Of a stretch of DNA of 64,000 nucleotides, positions 1 to 10,979 are shown in pieces. The notes below the pieces were generated by a model. It was not told the origin of the DNA. It was given only the letters and a program-made list of their open reading frames with translations, and searched no databases. This stretch comes from Pontederia crassipes (Eukaryota; Streptophyta; Magnoliopsida; Commelinales; Pontederiaceae). How positions within the stretch are numbered: the stretch's first letter is position 1; every line of letters begins with the position of its first letter. The translations under genes were made by a program, and so were the position numbers. The stretch is from the NCBI GenBank assembly GCA_030549335.1, contig CM060188.1, positions 64,796,696 through 64,860,695 of the forward strand, given 5' to 3'.

Positions 1-3000
1 AACTCAGTTCCGAAGAACGAATACTGGTGCTGTTGCTGCTGCTGCCTCGGCAGTGAGCTGATTGTTACCTGCCCAAGATCTTGAGCTGATTGAAGCTGTG
101 GATATGCGCTGTGAAGAAGGGAGGCGTCTCGAGCTTTCGACAATGGAAATGACGACACCCGCGATGGCATCAGGCGCCATGAGCTCTCCATGGAGGAATC
201 CATAGTAGTCAGGCCCCTTGCACTTCCAGATACTTCAGAGAAGAAACTGTACTCATCCCCGTCATGTTCAACTCCAGATAAGTACCTGCAGATTCACATT
301 ATGGTACTTGCGGACTTGTGGTCTAGATACACGATCGAGTATAATGATAGAACTGTTAGAACTATTATACTCCAGATAACACACTGTGATGCTTCTCCTA
401 AACATTAACTCCCATCCGACTTAAACCAAGTCGAGCAAATAAATCAATACTTAAACTCACGTGAATGATATGACTTACAGCATATTCCTTCATTAAGCAT
501 GCCACATAAGAATCCTTGGCTAACAGAAAAATAATAATTAATTCCATCATTCATTCAAGAATAGAAAAAAAAGAAATAGCTCTCTAATAACATTTGTTGT
601 CTGACTAGCAGTAAAGAAGACATGTAAAAACTCCAACAAGGGACAAGCTAATATTCGTCAAAGAACACCTAAAAGACTATAGTTCCCTTCCATCTCAAAT
701 AACAGATGTCAACCATAGTTGTTTTGGAAACCATACATCTGTTGGATATGGGGAGAGTGATGAAGCCATAAAATATTTAAAACTGCATATCTATCGAATG
801 TTTCCTATACAACTCTATATCATGCCTCTCATGTAATTTGATTGGAATGATAACATGGAAAGTTCCCACTGCATGATGTAATATTGATACCTAGAAAGAT
901 GACAAAGTGCTAGATCCTTCATTAACGAAACTACTCGTTATTCCTCTAAAATAATCTTATGTGAAAAAAAAGGCAACAGAACTTGAACATATAGTAGAAA
1001 CGTTCACAATCCGAGCTCCAAATTATACCCTCATATATATAACCAAAACCGGCAAAGGAAAAATCTAAAACCTCCTAAAACTTCCTCCCAATACTCAATC
1101 ACAACTAAAAATGCCCCAAGTATTTTATAAAATTGCATATCCCATTCTGAGGTGTTGGGAGGTTGTAGCACTTCTCATTAGCAAAAATAGTAATTGTATT
1201 TTCATAGGCAAAATATATATACAAGTAAAAAAAGACTAATCCTGCTATTTAATCATCAATAGACGTTAGTAGGACTGGACAGAGGCAGTGATCACAAAAC
1301 ATCACAATATCAATAAAATAAGAATAAACAAAGTACTAGCTGTGAAGCCAAAAAATGGCGTCTGCCACAACCTGCAGTAACTTAGCAGAAGTTAGCGACA
1401 CAACACTCACCCTATTGAAAGGCACTCCATATTCAAGCTTCGACAAGACATGTCAAGCCTCATTAGGTGTACCAAATTCAACAACAACAAAGCCTTATCC
1501 CACTAGGTGGGGTCGGCTAGGTGTACCAAATCCAAGTAAAAAAAATCACAACTTTTTTTAATGGTCTCATAATTGGACCCTTTTACCATGTTTTTTTAAT
1601 ATAGACTATTTTATATGTTTTTATCAAGCACATAATATACCAAGAGACTCCTTTTATATATATCTATATATATATACACACACGCACACAAAGAGGAGAA
1701 GGAACACAAGTCGCAAAAATCTGTACCCTCATCCATAACTAAACAAAACCCAACCAAGGTTAAACTTCTTTAAGGGTCATATATTGCAGAATAATAACGG
1801 TGTCATCAGTGCTTTCTGCCACGGAATATAACAGGGCCAGGGACTACTATCACAAGTTGAAAGCAAAGGCTATGAGTATGCTTTTCACTAGATTTACTAA
1901 AAAATAAAATCTATTGCTATTCATCAGCCTACAAAATCTTTCTTTTGCCAATCACAACAGAAATGGAAGAAGTAAAAAATAAAATGTCCTAGACATTACC
2001 AAAATCCCTTCATCAGCAGAATGCAGTATCCTGTGACAAACTACACACCGCGGCAATACACATGTCTGTGGATCTTGATCGGCCCTGACATTCAACTAAA
2101 TGATAAAAGGCTGACAGCAGCCACTAAGTTTTAACAGTCTAGAGTCCTGTGGAAAGGCTCCATCAACAGAAAAGAAGAAGTCCCGACATACAATATCCAT
2201 GCAGATCAAGGTCTGACAAGAAAGGGCCGTTGATTAGCCACACAATTTTGCACTAAGGTCTACCTCAGCCTACAACTCCGTGACCAGCACCAAATGGCCA
2301 AATGATTGACAAAAGGAAATGTTATATCAATCTGCAGAATATAGCCTCAAACTAGCAGCACGTTACAAGGAACATGGATCAAATAAAATCCCTCAATAAA
2401 AAATGGCACCCTTATAGATACGTTATCAAGGTAAATCTGCATTCAACACCCAACTTCAATCAAGCGTGGCAGGAGTTCAAGATGCATGCTCATAAGATGC
2501 CATACGTCACTAGAAAGTCTAGAGGATAAAGGAGTCCATACCGATTGCCAAAGGGGCTAGGGTCCATGGGCATACGAGAGGAGCCTGCTGTGCCTCCTAG
2601 GTAAGTGCTTTGCATATTGCTGCGAGCTGCCAGGGAGTGCAGGGGCATGCTCTGAAAGCTTCCGCCAGTACTTGGGCCACCCCCGGGGGGAGTGAGGGAC
2701 GTGACTGTTGACGAGGATGAGTGTGTCTGGGAGGCGGTTTGTGATTCCACAGGCTTTCTTGAACGGTTGCGGCCACGGTGCATGTGGCGCTCGCAATACT
2801 TGGAGTCAGGGTAGGCCTCCTTGGAGCACCGCCATTTCTTTCCATCAGTTCGGCGGCACCTGCCAGGCTCAGGGTCTAGTTTCTTCCCATAATAGGAGCA
2901 ATAGCCAACTGAAGCAAAATAGCATACAACAAAATCGATCAGTATGCAAAAAGAAATGTTGCCATATGGGCATTCCAAAAATATAAGATTGCCTTGAAAC

Positions 3001-3654
3001 AGAAATAACTATTGCAGCTACATGTCTACTCCAAATGAAAGAAACAAAGTAGACAAGAAACGCATTTTTGACCAAAATACAACAGGAAATTTTAGAATGT
3101 TAACACCACAATACGGATCGACTAAAGATTATGCACTTCCCGATGTCTGAACCTTGTATCTGCCCAAACAAGGGAGATGTGAAATCGTGGCTTATAAGGA
3201 AAAGTTAGCCTACAAAGAGATATCCAGAACAAAGATTGCAACTTTTTACGCCCGAAACCCTCTAAAAAAGTATTTAACAGGGAGTAAGAGCAACTTAAAC
3301 TCTGGGAACACATAACTTCGACAAAACACAGGCATGACGTAAACCCCAACAGGTGAACTCCAAAATAAAATCACAACTTCCATCTATGCAACATAAAGAA
3401 GCGAAAAGAAAACAAAAACAACGAGATGAGGATTATAATGCAAGAAGAACTGGGCACCGAACGAGTAGATTACGCGCAGGGTGGTGGTAGTATCGCCCCG
3501 GTAAGGCCTCGAAGCTCCGGCGGATGGGAATGAGGAGCTCCGGCGGCACCGGAACCCCCGCCATGAGATACTTGAAAATCAGCGCCTGGTGCTCCAGCTC
3601 TTGCCACTGCGCCGCTGTGAAGGGCGGCCGGCACCCAACAGCCGCAGTGTTCAT
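1..3654 (-). CDS. GRF: Growth-regulating factor (GRF) transcription factor, 3' end outside window
   Basis: Plant-specific nuclear transcription factor that binds DNA through its WRC domain and recruits GIF co-activators through its QLQ domain to promote cell proliferation in growing organs. Exon 1 is 3474-3654: it starts [17 protein letters not shown], with an in-frame TAG three codons upstream of the ATG, and holds the QLQ domain. Exon 2 is 2542-2908 and holds the WRC domain ([17 protein letters not shown], then [17 protein letters not shown]). Exon 3 is 1-285 and holds the conserved [20 protein letters not shown] block, a poly-Gln run and YSFFGTEF. Splice sites are GT-AG and the phases agree: exon 1 ends in phase 1, giving HHPALGYCSYYG; exon 2 ends in phase 2, giving [19 protein letters not shown]. 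About 277 codons are visible, so perhaps two thirds of a usual GRF. Intron 1 is 565 bp and intron 2 is 2.26 kb. No disabling change is seen. Gene structure is read directly; function comes from family knowledge. Confidence 0.95.
286..2541 (-). other. GRF intron 2 (2.26 kb)
   Basis: AT-rich sequence between the GRF WRC exon and the C-terminal exon. It has a GTATGG donor at 2541 and a CTGCAG acceptor at 286-287. It contains one short SINE insertion (1480-1518) and an AT/CA dinucleotide stretch near 1660-1690. I see no other gene in it. Confidence 0.8.
1480..1518 (-). mobile_element. 5'-truncated Au-type SINE, copy 1 (39 bp)
   Basis: Read on the minus strand, this is a GACCCCACCTAGTGGGATAA core followed by GGCTTTGTTGTTGTT, the 3' end and TTG tail typical of Au-type plant SINEs. 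It is bounded by AGGTGTACCAAATTC (1465-1479) and AGGTGTACCAAATCC (1519-1533), a 15-bp target duplication with one mismatch. Only the 3' tip of the element was inserted. Family name is from memory of the tail signature. Confidence 0.75.
2745..2765 (-). promoter_or_regulatory. miR396 target site in GRF mRNA
   Basis: The mRNA-sense sequence CGTTCAAGAAAGCCTGTGGA plus a final A lies in exon 2 at the end of the WRC region (coding RSRKPVE). This is the canonical site at which miR396 cleaves GRF transcripts, with the usual one-base bulge against the microRNA. Conservation of the intact site implies normal post-transcriptional control of this copy. Confidence 0.93.
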
Positions 3655-3787
3655 TTGTGGCTAGTCGCGAAATAAAGGTACAAAGCCAAGAAGACACAAT
3701 ACTGCTACTAGAACTAGTAGCAGCAACAGCAGTACAAGTAGTAGGGCTATACGAGGAACAGTAGAAGAGCTCCTCTAGCTCACTCAT
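3470..3787 (-). promoter_or_regulatory. Upstream ORF overlapping the GRF start codon
   Basis: An ATG at 3787 (MSELEELFYCSSYSP) lies 133 bases upstream of the GRF ATG in another frame. It stays open through the whole 5' leader and past the GRF start to the exon 1 donor, more than 100 codons. If the transcript starts near the TATA box at 3943-3949, this is the first long ORF a scanning ribosome meets and would lower GRF translation. The codons are low-complexity (Ser and Thr runs), so a stable peptide is not implied. A start site downstream of 3787 would remove it. Confidence 0.5.
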
Positions 3788-3942
3788 GGCGGAGGAGAGG
3801 GAAAGTGGAGATGGTCGGGAGCTCCGCCGGCGAGATGGCACAGAGCCTCGTCATTTTCTTTGGAATGCGGAAAGGAGGGGTGGCGGTGGAAGGAGACACA
3901 CTGAGAAAAGAGCCAGTCGGTGGCAGTGTCTGAGCCCAAAAG

Positions 3943-3949
3943 ATTTATA
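3943..3949 (-). promoter_or_regulatory. Probable TATA box of the GRF gene
   Basis: Minus-strand TATAAAT about 290 bases upstream of the GRF ATG, followed by a CT-rich leader as is common in plant genes. A second TATATATA tract lies about 15 bases further upstream. The start site would be near 3915. Placement is inferred from sequence only. Confidence 0.5.
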
Positions 3950-3954
3950 GAGGG

Positions 3955-6110
3955 AAAATATATATAAAAGGTACTTTTATTGTTTTGCTTCCATTTCTTC
4001 TCCTTTTTTTTAATTTTTTAGTACATTGCTATTTGTCCATTTTATTACTTTGATGCCTGCCGGTATTGATGGAGAGGGAGGGGATCAAAATGGGGAAACT
4101 TTGATGGGGGTGAAAAAAAATCAAAAAAGAAGAAAACAAAGAAAAGATGGGAAGACAAGGGGATGGAGAGGAGGGAAGGGGAAAGAAAAGAGCGGACTGC
4201 GTCTCTATCTGAAACTTTGGGCTTCTGAGTGTGTTGGGAAGGGAGACATATCTGTTTGCAAGCAGCAGCACAGGGAAGCTTTATTTAAGAGCGGGGGTAA
4301 GTAATTTTCCAACCCCCATGTAATAATAAAAACCACCACGAATACGTGTTCCATTTAATTTAAAAGAAGGGAGAAGAATTGATTACACATGTCCTGGTAA
4401 ACGTAGGCACCATGTAATAAATGTAAAGGATATAGGTGGGCAGCTTTTGCTACTGTTGTGGTAAATTGATAACTCTCGGGTATGGTTTTAACTTTTAACA
4501 GAGGTAAGAAGTCAAATTTGCTGTGGTCAGATTCACTTTTTTGACGCAGTGAACTACCATGGACATGCAGCGAACCATCCTCTATTATTTTTGTTCTTTT
4601 ATATGGGGCTTTTACTGATTACTGACCCCCCTAATCCTTTGGGAGTTTGGGGTGACATTATTTACGTGATTTGAGTTAGGCGCACATGGTGAGCGTGATA
4701 GCCAAACGACGGCCGACATTAATGGCGTCTCAGCTCCATGAGCAAATAGAAGACACTGGGACATCCACTGTGGAGTTTAGAGGTACAAACATTCCAAGCT
4801 CAAAATTTAGCATCTCGAGAGCATTTTTGCCGGTTTAGGACGACGGTCCAGACCACGAGCAAAGTGAGTGAGGGAGGGAGGGAGAGATTCGAGTTGGCGA
4901 ACCCTCAAAGAAACTCAAACCAAGTGGATGGATGCCAACTTGGGGTGGCTAGTGGCTTGCATCACTTTATCAGGGGACAGCCTCTCTCTCACCACTCTTT
5001 TCCTTTTAACAGTCGAGTGCCAAGTACTCCACCACCCCTCATGGCGCAAGTTGGAATCTTCTTCTTGTCATGTGTTCTATAACTCGGTAACTTTTTTTTC
5101 TTCTTCTACTACTAGGACTGATGCTAAAGAAGAGGGTTGGGGGTGGAACGAGGGGCAATCATTCGTTCAAGGCCCATGACTTAGCCAGCACTCCTTCAAA
5201 GATGTTTTATAGGGCCCCCCCATCGACCGGCCTTCCTCATGACCCTCTCCCCAGATGGTAGCTTTGTCCAACCCCAAGCACCCAACAGCAAAGATTAGAG
5301 AGCAAGGAAGAAGCAAGCAAGGGATGGAGATCCAAAGAGGAAAGAGGAAAAGGGGTTGCCAAGGACGGAGCCTTTGTGCTGCTGCCCCTCGGCATGACAG
5401 CAAGTGCACGTGATGGGTACGATTGCGACCGGGCAGAAAAAAGGGGAAAAAAAAAGAGAAATGTTCATTACCTCGCCGAGTTGGGGCGTCGGGTGGTATG
5501 TAGTTTTCTGGTGGCTGGTGCGCCGGGGACCATCGGGTTGTCGGTAGTTAAGAAGCCGATAAGAGAGATGGGGGAGCGCACAGTCGAGATAGAGGCCCCC
5601 TCCCCCTTCATCTCCTCCTTCCTCGTTGTGGTGGTCCTTCTCTATTATCACCATTCCTCTTGCTCCTCGCTACGACATATCCGCAAACAGAGCTAATTTA
5701 AGCGAGCATGCTGTGTGTTATGGGCAAGGTGTAAGCACCGGATAGGAGTGCTTAGCATATTCATGGTCATAAGAAGGATACGAACCTTTTGCTGCGTTGT
5801 ACAGGATTGTGGTGGTTGTCAAGTTGGGGCAGAGCACCACAGAGGCAGTTCGCAGAGCCATCCGCATAAGATCATATGAACTATATATACGTGGACTGCG
5901 GTGAACATAATTTCCACATGATTTATATATTTCGGTATACAGTGATCATAATTTCTTTAAGTAAATAATTGTTTGCTGCGTGTTGGCATCATTCAGGTGC
6001 TAGTGCTACATACGAAAACCACTTTACAATGGTAACAACTGAAAGCATCTCATCCGAGTGAGAACAAACTAATAACCTGAATGCACCGTATAATCATATC
6101 TTGATCTCAT
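3955..6110. other. Intergenic region between GRF and the syntaxin locus
   Basis: Includes the GRF promoter side and the downstream side of the syntaxin locus. Composition is mixed, with GA/CT-rich tracts near 4080-4200 and 4860-5460. Open frames near 5300-5700 occur on both strands with low-complexity translations and match nothing I recognise. I see no gene, RNA or element here. Confidence 0.6.
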
Positions 6111-6992
6111 TTTGTATAACAAACTTGTGGCCGGTGTTGGCGAACCAGATCGACTCTCCATTGCTTACTGATTCATCAAGGAATGTAAGCGTGAATCTTC
6201 GAAGGGACATCTTCACATGCTCCGAGGACTTGGGGAACCGTGCCAAAAAGTGAAGGGCATGTGAACCAGCTTCTCTCAGATGTCACTGAGATTGACGTCG
6301 GCGTGTTGACTAAACCGCATGGTCAGAAGAGTATAGTCTTCAAAATTAGGAGGATTAGCATGACGAAGCACATTATAACGAGCACAGTGGCACACATGAC
6401 CATGCCTCCTGTCTTTTGTGATCTCTCTGCCTACAGATGAGACGGGAAAAGAACTGATTTTTAGTGCTCTTCGCAGACGTGATTAATCAAATGAAGATTC
6501 TTTAAATAATAAGAACACATGGAAGTAACTTTTATGCCAAAATTAATAAGACAAACTCTGTTGTGGGATCAATCAATAAAGTGAGGGACTATATAGAATT
6601 TTTTTAGGAGAAGATACTATATAGATTACATAAGCTATGTGACCTTCATGCATATTACCGGTCTAACTTTGAGCAGGCAAAAATTAATAAGAACGAATGC
6701 AGGGAGCTAACACAAATATCATTTCCTAAGAGTTAACGAGGACAGATGATAACCTTCTGTAATTATTTAAAGCCCTCTTCAACTGAGCTAGCAACATTGT
6801 GAACATTGTAGTCAATACGGTCGATGATTGTTCCCTGATAATATAACGTGCTTTATATATTAACGATTTCTAAGGGAATTAACTCCAGAGGTTTCTGAAG
6901 GGTGAGTGGATGACAAACCTGTTCAATCACCAGGACCGAGGGATCTTTCATTATCTGAGCAAGCTCGTTCACTGATTCCACCGCCTAATTAA

Positions 6993-7040
6993 GATTACTT
7001 AATAGAGGCGCATGAAGGTATATAGTAGAGGCGCATGAAG
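6993..7040. repeat. Short tandem duplication in syntaxin intron
   Basis: TAGAGGCGCATGAAG occurs twice within about 45 bases, in an intron of the syntaxin pseudogene. It looks like a simple local duplication and has no evident role. Confidence 0.6.
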
Positions 7041-7388
7041 ATGATGGACTAGAGCTATGAAATAATCAATATATTGGAGTGTACATGTGTGATCTCCCTT
7101 TCCCTCACCCTCGTGAATGCCTTGCTTTTTTTTACCTTCGACAACTGAAGCTCATTAAAACCCTGTCGAAACAAGGCAAATGATTGAAATGGAAAAAGAA
7201 TAAGTAAATTTTGACGTGCTAATGAATAATTTACAAAGAAAAGAACAAGATCATATCAACCACTAAAGTTTTTTCTCCACCTAGTTGAAATAATAATGCA
7301 GGTTTAGGAATCACTTGAGGTGCAAAAGACCAGAACCTTGACGACATTAAAAAACCAAAAAAAAAAATAACAATGCTAAGAATTCAAT

Positions 7389-7455
7389 TCGCAAGAAAAA
7401 TAACAATGGAATAATTTTTCCGACCCCACTTAGTGGGATAAGGCTTTGTTGTTGT
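7389..7455 (+). mobile_element. Au-type SINE 3' end, copy 2 (67 bp)
   Basis: Sits in a syntaxin-locus intron. It carries CGACCCCACTTAGTGGGATA and then AGGCTTTGTTGTTGT at its 3' end. It is flanked by identical 15-bp copies of TGCTAAGAATTCAAT at 7374-7388 and 7456-7470. The direct repeats mark target-primed insertion of a heavily truncated SINE. Confidence 0.8.
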
Positions 7456-10400
7456 TGCTAAGAATTCAATATGACCAGAAACTATTTTCTCATATAACAC
7501 AGTTTTGACAGAAATTCAATTCGCAATATCAGGTCCTACACAAATAAGTATCTATCCCCAAGTTGAAAATATTTGACTGGTGCAACAAGTGACTTGAGAG
7601 ACCCATGAAATAACAACCTATGAGATTATCAATTAGTTTTCTTAAAATTACATACACCAATTAAATCTTGCTTCTTTACATGTGAACAACAAGTCATTTC
7701 TCCGAGTAAGTTTGCACAATTCAAAAAGGAACCAAATCCCTTGAGATCTGTATGTATTAAACATGAGTAATAGACCAAAAGTGAAAGGAAACATGATACC
7801 GCATCATTAAAGTCATCCTCATCCAACTCGCAGGCACCTGAGAAAAAATGGTTAGGCAATGAGAAAAGAATGCCCAGGCTCCAGAAGTAAATTCAGTTGA
7901 ATTTTTTTACCTTCATTCTACATCATGAACAGACCTCTTTCTGCTGTATAATACGTATTAGATAGGAGTTTTGTTTCTTCCTGAATTCCATTGAAATGTT
8001 TCGAAGGTCAGTTGCAAGAGAACGCCTCAAGCACAAGTTGCAAAAACTATGGCAAGTGAAATAACTTTATATGGAGCAGAAGAATTGGTCAAAAGTACTT
8101 TTGTTATGCTTTCAGTACTGAACCTCATAATAACCTATCAATTAAGTGATCATACGAATTCACACATGCGTTTATAGAAGTTTGCTAAATAGCTTGTAAG
8201 GACTGCAACAACTACAAGAAACAAATTTTGCTTCTCATATGCCTATGAACTACTGAACATATCTGCCACGACTGTTTTAAAGAAAAAATGGGGATAAAGG
8301 ACCCATAAAAGATTAACTGAACCAAATGGAAAATATTCAATAGATACACAGAAAGATTTGATGATAAACCCCATCTAGGGCAGAAAAACACACCATCCAT
8401 TCAAATTGATGTCTTGTTAACGAATCAAAACAACAATGTGAAGCCATATATTTAAACAAAAGAAAAGTCAAACCTGCACATTCTTTTGGACACTTGAATC
8501 TTCAGAAGGTTCACCAGAAGAAAGTTTCTGCAATCTCTTTTCAGACATCTTTAATGAAGTAGTTATTTCATGAGTAAGATATTCAATCTCATGTTGGCCA
8601 TCTTTGCCATCTCCAAATGAAGGCATCAATGCTTTTGCATGGGCCTTGGCCAACTCTGATATATTAAAACGAGCACGTTGCATATTGGCAGCTATCTCCT
8701 CAGAAACATCCACCCAAGCTGGAGGTAAACCTGACTGTAAGAGTGCCCCTACTTACCAATTTGTAAATTCACTTACCACACTTTGGGGACTGAGAAAAAA
8801 AAATATCATGCCAAAAGCTATCATTGTGGGTCCAACTCAGATGAAAAGATCTTATAACGAGTCATCAGAAATTGGTCACATTAGTAATGTAGAGGAATAA
8901 ACTAGTTCCAACCTCATATTAGACCTCATAATGACATCAGCGGAATTGAAGTTGGTATGCAAACATTCCAACAAGTTCTAGAAGTCAAAAAATAGAGAGT
9001 ATAAGATTTTCCATCATCGTGGGAAGGAGTATTCATTTTATTTTTCAAAAACCAATAATACTTAAACTCTTAAGACACTCTTTTTAGAGGCTTAACGCAC
9101 CTGGAATACAGCAACTAATTACTTAATCTGTGATATCTCCAGTAAAAGAAAAATGAAGGCCTAAGAGATATCATCCCACCTTAGATGAACATTTATGCTG
9201 TAATCCAATTTCCTAATTCGTAAACGCAATCAAGAAAGGAGGTCAATTGCAAACTTTTAGAATAGTCACCAACAATGAAAAGATTCTATCCATTCTTAAT
9301 AACAATATCATAAACTAAGTAATTACATATGTGGATCTAGCAAAAATAACATTAAGATATTTTAGTTCAGCAATTACCACTGAACTTTTGCCCGCTATTA
9401 GATACACATGTGAAGATTATTTTCTTAATCTCTGGTTAAAAAGCCTCATTGTCACATCCCCTGTCAAGCTGACCAACAGCACATTCCTATCTATAATTTT
9501 GAAGAAATATTCCGATAACTAACAAAGCTTGTTCAATCATAGTGATGTAAATAGTGATCCACTGCCCCATTACTAGGTTGTCAAGCCAAGCTGCAATCTA
9601 CTGTTCCATTATCTCGTTTCCTACAATCTGAAACAATCACATCATTCTTCATACAATTTGTCTCAAAGAGAATTACTGTATGTTCCATCTTGAAACAAGA
9701 TTAATAAGATGAAATAACTAAGACCCAATGCAATAACTTCAGAATTACCTCAAAAGGAAGAACTACAAACACACCCCCTTAGCCTGACATGAAATGAAAT
9801 TTCACAAGAGCTTCATGTTGTTTACTGAGTCAAGACAATCAGATAATAATTTCATAGATAACATATGGTGCTAGTGTTGGACCATGAACTTATACAGCTA
9901 AGTGTGACAATGATCTTTAGTTTTAGATGCTCAAGTGTTCAGGATCAGCAATACTTAGCTTTCCATCATTGTATGTCAAATTAGATCTAACATAAATATT
10001 CCCATTAAGGTTTGTGACTAGTTCTTCTAAAACACAGGTTTGTGACTAGTTGTAAAAAGACAAGCAATCTGGTCCAAATCAGTAGGAGCAAAAGAATGAC
10101 TGGTGCTCAAGTGGTAGAAAAACTGAAAGGTTTCGCTAAAAATAGAAGATGTCCATTACTATACCATGGGAATTATGATACTTAATACTTGAGTAATTAG
10201 ATACTTCGTTGTCACCAGACACCTCCATGAGCTGTGAATTCGTAGCTTGGGTTCCTTGGTATCATAGTTCAGCTAACAAGAACATCGTTCGTAATGAACG
10301 GTATGCAATCAAACAACACATACTACAATCACAGTCAAATTAACGAGCGTTATATACTCAATCGCAATGATTTTGCAAAAGGGAATAACATATCCAAAGC

Positions 10401-10979
10401 AAAAAATATTACACGGAAAAATAAGAAAACGTAAACTAGTAGGAACTCTATAAGCGGTTCAAATCAATTAAAATACAACAATTCGTCACTCCAAGTCTAG
10501 GGTTTCGAGGGTAAGAGACGCCTAAAAATTCAATCACGAAGTGGGAATTACCTGCCGGGGTCCTCCGTGCTGATGGGAGCGTAGGACCGATCGCCGCGGA
10601 GGAGCGAAGCACTCACGAGCTCAATCACTGGTCTGCCGCCGCCGGAGGAGGAGGTCGAAGGGCCGGAGTGGGACAACAGGGAGGAGACCCGGGCGTTGCG
10701 GAAGGCGTCTCGGTGCCTCCGGTAGAGCGGCGTCCGGTTCCTCGTCGCCATAGACCGGAGATTTTCGGGCGCCTCCAACCACGATCGGAAGGATCTGAAT
10801 CTGAGGGATCAGAGATGAGAAGTTTGGATTCCTTCGTCGGCCGATCTTGTGGCCGGAGAATTAGGATAGAAGAGTGGGAGTCGCTGTGCCGGCGAAGGGG
10901 AGTAGCGGGAAGCTGTGGAAGGAAATGTTTAGGCTTCAATTTGGGTTAGAAACAAAGTCGCGCAAGTGGAGAGAAAAAA

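Larger units (their letters stand above)
6323..10751 (-). pseudogene. SYP4: Trans-Golgi Qa-SNARE syntaxin (SYP41/42/43 type), disrupted
   Basis: Intact members are tail-anchored t-SNAREs of the trans-Golgi network, acting in secretory and vacuolar traffic. Exon 1 (10552-10751) begins MATRNRTPLYRRHRDAFRN. Exon 2 (8474 to about 8751) has GLPPAWVDVSEEIAANMQRA. Exon 3 (about 7935-8025) has RSLATDLRNISMEF. Later exons are 7800-7837 (ELDEDDFNDA), 7085-7162 (GFNELQLSKVKKS), 6919-6984 (VESVNELAQIMKD), 6754-6834 (GTIIDRIDYNVHN) and 6323-6430 (VMCATVLVIMCFVMLILLIL, the membrane anchor). The zero-layer Gln in VIEQGT is kept. Defects: TAA at 6763-6765 replaces Gln in KQLQK, removing the anchor; no AG I can find keeps frame at the exon 1/2 and 2/3 junctions; and the exon 3/4 link is degraded. 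Introns are retained, so this is a decayed gene and not a processed copy. The exact SYP41/42/43 identity is unresolved. Assembly error is the alternative for the frameshifts. Confidence 0.85.

Noticed and set aside
5295..5700. 100- to 120-codon frames on both strands
   Set aside because: Low-complexity Gly/Glu/Pro-rich translations, overlapping frames on opposite strands, no domain, no splice support.
6110..6320. Open minus-strand frame (MSLRRFTLTFLDESVSNGES) after the syntaxin stop
   Set aside because: It sits directly downstream of the syntaxin stop codon, has no recognised family, and is best explained as 3' untranslated sequence.
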